Shown here one piece after another: positions 57,691 to 64,000 of a stretch of 64,000 nucleotides of DNA. A model generated the notes under the pieces. It did no database searches, was not told the origin of the DNA, and saw nothing but the letters and a program-made list of their open reading frames with translations. Each line of letters begins with the position of its first letter. The first letter of the stretch is position 1. Origin of the DNA: Hyalella azteca (taxonomy: Eukaryota > Arthropoda > Malacostraca > Amphipoda > Hyalellidae); NCBI RefSeq assembly GCF_000764305.2, contig NW_025946074.1, positions 1 to 64,000 on the forward strand. Direction: 5' to 3'. A program made the position numbers and the translations under genes.

Positions 57691-59967
57691 AATGTACATT
57701 AATGAAACTTTCTTCATTTAGCCAACCTACTACCAATCTACATTCAAAGTTGGTATTACTAGCAGGTTAGACGTTGATCGTGCTCGATAATCCTGCAATA
57801 TTCAAATCAAAAATAGGTCATCACCCACAAGTGGTGGAAGGTCTCAGATGTCCAGCCCGCTGAAGCTGGCTCGAAGGAAGCAGCGTCAGCATCTCAAAGA
57901 GACGAAGTGACAAGGAGGGACAGGTGAAAAGCAACAGAAACGAAGACACTCGAACAAGAGGTCGCTTACACGGGACGTCGGCCGCCCGCACGAGAGAGAC
58001 AGAGAAGGGAAATGTAAGGTATCCTACCTACATAGTAACTTAATGTAAGGAATCCTACCTACATAATAACTTAACCCCACAACTAAGACCTGCAGTCAGA
58101 CTCCGCGAGCTCAGCGGTGGGGCGCTCAGGAACAATCCCCCTAGGAACGCAAAATCCCATGGAACTTCTGACGCGCATAGACACGCGTCAGAAGTACCCT
58201 CTGAGGGGAAGCTACCGGTAGGCATGTTAATTAGATTCTTGCAAGCCGACATCTTACAGTGAACAAAGAACTCCTATTTGATTATACTTTCAAAATACGA
58301 AAAGAAACTTTGCACCTTTTAAATTTAATTGTATATCCCAACATAAATAATCAAGGTTTCATTTATGTCCAATCCTTGCACAGCAGGTGTGCAATGCCTT
58401 ATTTTATTTCTTTTAATTACGGCGCTGGTCTTCAAACCACTTCCTAATGAATTCGTAATTTTCATTTAAATAAATTAAACGAACTTCATAAATAAGATTT
58501 TTTCCGAATACCGGCTGTACAAACCACGAAGCTGCTTGTGTGCAACATATTTGAACGCGGCGCGATACGTGCAGTTCGTGTCGCACGACGCATGCGTCCT
58601 CAGGAAGTGAAAACTGCAACAGGAAAGCCAAGAAAAAAATATGACCGAAAGTACAGTTTTTCATATTAGCACCGATATTTTGTTGAATCGTATTCATTAT
58701 GACAACTTTAGAATTGTTCATGTTTTCGGAGATAATTTTGAAAACAATTATTCGAATGTTTAAAGAAACAATCTTGAGAATCAATTGATGCGGAATAAGT
58801 AAAAAAAAAGTCTAGAATTAATAGATAAATTTCATTTTCTAACCTGTGCACTGCCGAAAAAATTCTTAAACATAATTAATGTTTAGGATTGCTCTACGAG
58901 TGCCGCTGTGCGTTGCCACTTGCCAGTTGACAGTAGAGAGGCGTTCGGGGTGGTTGAATTCGACATAGTTGTGAATGTTTCCTGCTGAAAGTCGTTACTG
59001 GACAGTCAGTGAATAAACAAAATTTGGTGCAGTCCTCCCATTCATTAGTACTGCGCTATCAAGTTAATGTTATTAAGTACGCCTTTCTACTCGCGTTATG
59101 GCATAGCAATGCGTTTACGTGGTAAATGCGTTAGTAAATCAGCGGTATTGCCGCAAAATCTTCTAAAAACCACCATTAATTTTAGAAATTCACATACATT
59201 TAAATCAGAGGAACAATTGATAGCTATAAAAACAAACAGCCGTGTGCTTGTTGGTGTGAATTGAAAAATTTTCATGTTTTTCACTAATCACTACTGTTTT
59301 GCTACTGTAAACTTGTTTGTTGAGGTGTGTCCTGATTTCTGAACTAAAGTTATAAACATTTACTGGATAAGTTTAGTTGGATATAGCCTACTACCTTCCT
59401 AATCCTAAGTAACCTAGGCTGGAAGGCTGAAGGCTAGGTAGGCTATCACATTAAACGAGTGTGGAAAAGGAATATAAAAACCTACATATTGAATCTGATA
59501 ATACTAGGTATGCAATATGAATTAGTTCTTATACCTAATTGTGATCTAAACAAGAGTTATGAGTATTAGGCTAGTTTGTTCAAATTACTAATCCTGCACA
59601 CTGCACAGCATAGTGGCCAAATGGCTATTAGTGCTTAGTAAGTTTAAGTTAGTAGGTGACAGGTGTGGGACTGGGAAAGCGGAGATATTTTTAGACTCTT
59701 CCATTTTGACTTTTGAGTCTCCAAAATCTCTAAAAATAGGCTTAAGCTACCTATGAAGCCTGAAGGAGACAAAAATGCCCATGCATGAGGAAATTTTACT
59801 TTTTCCAAAGGCTCTTGCCCCAGACTGTAGAGCATGGCACAACATAGGTCGAGGACGCCGATTTCATGCACCAAAGACGCCAAGGTGGATGCCACTGGAC
59901 GCCGGTCGCCAATTATGCTTCTCCATAAATCGCGATTTACGATCGATATGGCCGATGCGCCGTATCT
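57691..59967. other. gene-free stretch
   Basis: It holds a 31-bp direct tandem pair at about 58012-58073 (TAAGG.ATCCTACCTACAT) and a perfect 12-bp hairpin at 58164-58195 (ACTTCTGACGCG and complement, 8-nt loop). The minus-strand open frame 58413-58784 has no motif I recognise. Nothing else is supported. Confidence 0.45.
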
Positions 59968-60135
59968 ATAGATCGCGGTAGAACGCAATAGATCACGTTA
60001 GAACACAATAAGTCATGTTAGAACACAATAGATCATGTTAGAACACAATAGATCATGTTAGAACACAATAGATCACGTTAGAACACAATAAGTCATGTTA
60101 GAACACAATAGATCACGTTAGAATACAATAGATTG
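59968..60135. repeat. 20-bp minisatellite, about 8 units
   Basis: Units of AGATCACGTTAGAACACAAT, with AAGTCATG variants alternating in a regular higher-order pattern. Confidence 0.9.
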
Positions 60136-60460
60136 ACAAGTTTTTTCAGCAGTAGCATTGGGCTTGCCAGACGTGTGCACATTGTGATCGGGTGACAGAT
60201 ACAAGCAATCAAACAAGCTGAAGATGGGCGCGGTGACAGCGGGGCTGATCATGCAATCTATAGTTTATGGTCGGTCATGGCTGCCTGAGCCATAGTTTAT
60301 GATCGGCCATGGACGCCAATTTAAGGTCGATGTGGCTGATGGAGAGCTTGAAAAGACGCCGATATCTCGAGCTAAAAGGCCCTACTCTACAGCCTGGCTC
60401 TTGCCAGTTGCCTAATATGTTCAGTATAAATTAAGGAATATAACATTTTGACCATTGACA

Positions 60461-60711
60461 TAATAATAATAATAGCGGTTTCAGCGTTATTAGGCCGTAG
60501 GCCTGTCGCTGATTCTCAACATCGCAGAACATTCATAGCATTTTGCGGTCTCATACTCACAACTCACTGCTACAATTCTGCTGTGCTTCACCGCCCGCGC
60601 CCGGCCTCCTTGCCGATTCTGACCAGAAACTGGCGCACAGAGCTGGGATCGAACCTGTGCCACTCTGCTCCAATCTTGGTACTCTGAACTGTAACCACTG
60701 GGCCACCCTGC
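60461..60711 (-). mobile_element. tRNA-derived SINE, copy 2
   Basis: On the minus strand the A box TGGCCCAGTGG (60695-60705) and the intact B box GGTTCGATCCC (60645-60655) are followed by the shared body. The ATT-repeat tail is at the left edge (TAATAATAATAATAG). Confidence 0.87.
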
Positions 60712-61604
60712 CATATGGAAAATTTGCTTCATATTCCTGATTGTCAAATGAAAAAAATATGGGCAGAAGCACATGCAGACAACAGACTTGCAGTCTTGCA
60801 AGTTGCAAGCATGGAAAATGTCTACCTTTAGGCTAAACTGTTTAGGAACACGACTAGAGGTTTCTTGCCATTTCCATTATTTTTCCAGAACCGCAAGATT
60901 TCTGCCAGAAGAATTACTTCCTATCTAATTGTTAACAAAAGTGTACAATTGAGCTGCAAGATTCCAATTGTATTAAAAATTTGTCACATTGGAGCTGCAA
61001 AATTTCAGAAACAAGTAGGAAATATCCAATCCTGAGCACTTGCCATTGCTTGTACTGTAGTGTCAAATAGTGTGGAATTCAAGAGGGGAAATATATTAAC
61101 TGGTAAACATAGGGAATCTGAAACAGAAAGGATGACCTAAAAATCTGGAAAGGCCAGCATACCTCCACTTTCAGAGTTTCAGTTCATCGTCATCACTGAC
61201 ACGTCTGCAAGCTGCCACAGCGGCACAGCTGTTTCATTGGAAAAAACAGAGCTTATACCACATAGTGACCAACCAGAGATTTTTTAGAGTCAGTTCAATT
61301 TTAATTTCTTCATTTACTCAAGATTAAACCAATTTCTTATGTATGAAAAGTCTGGTAGATGGTAGCCATGATACTTTACTGGTCTACTTATACCATGGTC
61401 AGGAAGATGTGCCAGGGGCGCGGGAATTTATTTTGTCATTTTAACGACCTGCGCGGTGCGCCGTACTACGTTGGTAAAAAAATGCGCCGTGCGCCGTACT
61501 TTAGAAAGCTAAAATAGTTCTACTATTTTAGTCGACAATATACGCGAGTATATTGACTACGCGAGTCGAACTGACAATAATAAAATGTAAGACATGTCCG
61601 GGTT
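60712..61604. other. gene-free stretch
   Basis: No reading frame, repeat or element could be identified. A CG-rich motif, GCGCCGTGCGCCGTACT, occurs near 61485 in a degenerate direct repeat. Confidence 0.35.
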
Positions 61605-61704
61605 ATTCATTATAATTCACTGGCAGTCATTATAATTCACTGGCAGTCATTATAATTCACTGACAGTCATTATAATTCACTGGCAGTCATTATAGTTCAC
61701 TGGC
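61605..61704. repeat. 20-bp tandem repeat, 5 units
   Basis: CATTATAATTCACTGGCAGT repeats five times and ends exactly where the family B element begins. Confidence 0.92.
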
Positions 61705-62970
61705 CCTCCAACACGGCGTAAAACTGTTTTAGTAGCAAAACTAATTGGAATATTGCAAAACTAAATGTAGTGGCGTAAACGTCAATATTTTTCCTATCTA
61801 TGTAGTATAAAGGAAGTTCAAAAATATATTTACTAGCTTTGAAAAATTCCTGAAAAAAATGGTGAAAAATGATATTTTGAAAAGTTACTTCTGCTAAGGT
61901 CTGTGGTAAAAAAATAACTGTGTGAAAAAATTTTGGTTAGAAAAAAGTGGCAGACAAGTGTCAGCATGAAAACTTGTTTTGTGGAACTTACATACCTCAA
62001 TAAAAAAAAATGGCGGCCATTTCCGCACGGTGGGGCTACTCGGGACACCCCCAAAAATGCATTTACCGTAGAACCTCAGTTAGCAAAGGCTCCAGTTGAG
62101 AAAAAAATTGATTAAAAACAAAGAATATTGATTACATTTACCTTGCTCAGCGAAAAAATTTCACTTATCAAAAAATTAGTGCATCATCAGTCATCACAAA
62201 ATTGTGCATAGAATGTCATTATTGTCATATATAGAATTGTGCACCAGGCATCATAGAATGAAAAGTAATTGACCTAAACTATGATTTATTTCTCCTAAAC
62301 ATATGATGGTTGTCACTAAAACATTTCTTTCTGTTTTAGGTATGTTTTTCACAATCTTTTATTTAGAATAAATTCACTTAACCCAATTAAAATGGTGTGA
62401 AATTACAAGCCATCCTCGTCCTGTAAGCTTACAGATACAGAAAAAATGCAATAAGGCTGCTGATATGAAGCTTGCAGTGGAGAAGATTGTTGTAAATGCT
62501 CAATGGCATGTTCATGGATACGGTAATATCGCATCAATAATACGGTAATATCGCCTCAATGATATGGTAATCAATGTAGTATATGGTAATATCATATCAA
62601 TAAATGAAAAACAAGTAAAAAATGAAGAAAATGTCATTCATTCTGCCTCTACATCATCTACAATGAAAGAGGAGGACTTCAGAGTTCTGTTAGTAATGGA
62701 TGAGTACACTCTGCATGCTTCAAATGTTTTAAAATGATGTTTTATTCCAAGTGTCCCGAGTAGCCCCATTCAAGGGGGCTACTTGGGACACTCTTTTTTT
62801 GCTTCTGGCACCTTTTGAATAGCATATGGAACTTTTTTGGAGAAGCCATGTGATAGCCCTTGCAAAGAGCTTTGAAATGAGCCTAAACTTGTTGATGAAA
62901 TGTTTCATGGTAAGAAGTTATGAATGAAAAGTGTTCCAATCGGCCCAAGTTAAGTAGCCCCGGTTGATGG
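61704..62970 (+). mobile_element. TIR element family B, copy 4
   Basis: Closely follows copy 2, from the AAACTGTTTTAGTAGCAA block to the right TIR AAGTAGCCCCGGTTGATGG, followed by TA. The left TIR is gone, replaced by the 20-bp tandem repeat. Internal GGGGCTACTCGGGACA and AGTGTCCCGAGTAGCCCC motifs are present. Confidence 0.78.
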
Positions 62971-64000
62971 TAACATCTTCACTATGTACATTCACTCACA
63001 AATACATAAAAAACTGCATATGATTCAATCCACAAACACAGAACTGATCACTGATGCAATAAGCTGATACATGAAAACTCCTTCCGTTGCAATCAGGAAT
63101 ACCAACCAAACAAAAATCAATAATAAAGAAAGCAGGGATACCAACCATCAATATACTTGTTTGAAAAAGGAAAGATATGAATTATTCTATATTACAAATT
63201 TATCAGTAGTAACTGACATTCAGCAGAATGGTTTAATAACCTTTGTAAATGTTATGCATGCATGCATTGAGAATCAATCGTGTGCACCAGACAAGGTGGT
63301 GGGAATCTAACGATGGTTAGTGGCTGCTGGCTGGTTAGTTCTCATTATGCAATCGGTGGGTGAGGTAACTGCAATGCATTAACAGCATATAAAGCTCCCA
63401 AACTTTGAGATGATAATTAAGTGAAAACTTTACGTGATATATTGTGAGCCTTTTAAAGTTTTAACAAATGAATAAATCACAAGCTTCACAGAATTTAAAG
63501 GTTTGAATGCTACATTTTTTAGTACTTTAATCTAGTCAGTCAACTGATTCATGCAAGTGTCATGTCTTGCATTGCCCTTTCTTTGATAAGTTTCTCTGAT
63601 TGTCGATGAGTTTCTCCTCAATTTCAAAGCTGACATAATGAATAGGTGCAATAAATGTTTTTTTTATTGAATTTGAAACCATTATGTTAGAGTAATTAGT
63701 ATTTTCTTCTGTAGATCCCTCTTGCACATCTGTGAGTGACACGCAATTAACTATGTTGGGAGTGGGATGTTCTGTGTTTACTGACATAACGTTCATGCCG
63801 AAGCTGATTTCTGACAGCCTGCAAACCTGTTTCTAGATGCCTGGAACATTTTTTTTAATGCAGAACACTTTTTTTAAGTCTACCACTAATCTTAGAATTT
63901 CATCCTGGTAGACTCCTGCGTCTCGAAATAATTTTCTCAAAATGAACCGGGACAGACGAAACGAGACGAGAAAATTCCGGGAAAAAAATAACGGGACAGA
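62971..64000. other. gene-free right end of the window
   Basis: AT-rich sequence without recognised genes. The last 60 bases contain repeated GGGACAGA and GAAACGAGACGAGAAAA motifs, perhaps the start of another repeat cut by the window edge. Confidence 0.35.

Noticed and set aside
58413..58784. 123-codon minus-strand open frame ending YEFIRKWFEDQRRN.
   Set aside because: The helical, charged end is suggestive of a transposon protein, but I could not assign a family or find element ends.
59644..59988. 114-codon minus-strand open frame.
   Set aside because: No recognisable domain, no start context or splice support, and it runs into a 20-bp minisatellite.

Overview
This window is nuclear DNA of an animal, most likely an arthropod and plausibly a crustacean. 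The evidence is spliced genes with GT-AG introns, a p53 gene and a RYK/Derailed gene that are recognisable but diverged from vertebrate forms, and a dense mix of I-clade and jockey-like LINEs, BEL/Pao, Penelope-like, Tc1/mariner, pogo/Tigger, hAT and Mutator-like remnants plus a tRNA-derived SINE. The arthropod assignment is inference, since no marker names the species. The sequence is a draft assembly: single Ns sit at 11965 and 41878, and a Nextera mate-pair junction adapter is embedded at 41836-41873.

Three host genes lie head-to-tail on the + strand. CHIC (CHIC1/CHIC2 family, 4 coding exons, 11674-13459) is complete at about 164 codons. RYK/Derailed (11 coding exons found, 26059-36807) has signal peptide, WIF domain, transmembrane segment and an atypical kinase domain; the last roughly 45-50 codons of the kinase were not found. 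p53 (8 coding exons found, 45692-55031) has a complete zinc-binding DNA-binding domain and a roughly 330-codon exon made mostly of glutamine and Ile-Pro repeats. RYK acts in Wnt reception at the plasma membrane, CHIC is a palmitoylated peripheral membrane protein family, and p53 is a nuclear transcription factor; the sequence gives no reason to think they act together.

Layout: 1-7250 is retrotransposon debris (BEL fragment, then a nearly full-length but broken I-clade LINE). 7375-11280 holds a pogo element, a 47-bp palindrome, a 10-bp-TSD MITE and a TIR element. 11674-13459 is CHIC. 13460-26000 is gene-free and rich in nested elements, including a LINE split by a solo LTR and a pogo copy folded into a 494-bp inverted repeat. 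26059-36807 is RYK, with a Tc1 nest in intron 1 and a hAT/Penelope nest in intron 5. 36808-45600 is repeats, a hAT fragment, two more 10-bp-TSD MITEs, the adapter artefact and a Tc1 fragment. 45692-55031 is p53. 55032-64000 is minisatellites, two SINEs and a TIR element.

The most unusual pattern is that several exon edges in all three genes are tandemly duplicated into the adjoining intron together with their splice site (CHIC exon 2 donor x4, RYK last exon acceptor x4, RYK transmembrane-exon donor x2, a p53 DNA-binding exon donor x3, and the acceptor side of the same exon). The second is the giant Q/IP repeat exon that splices in phase into p53.
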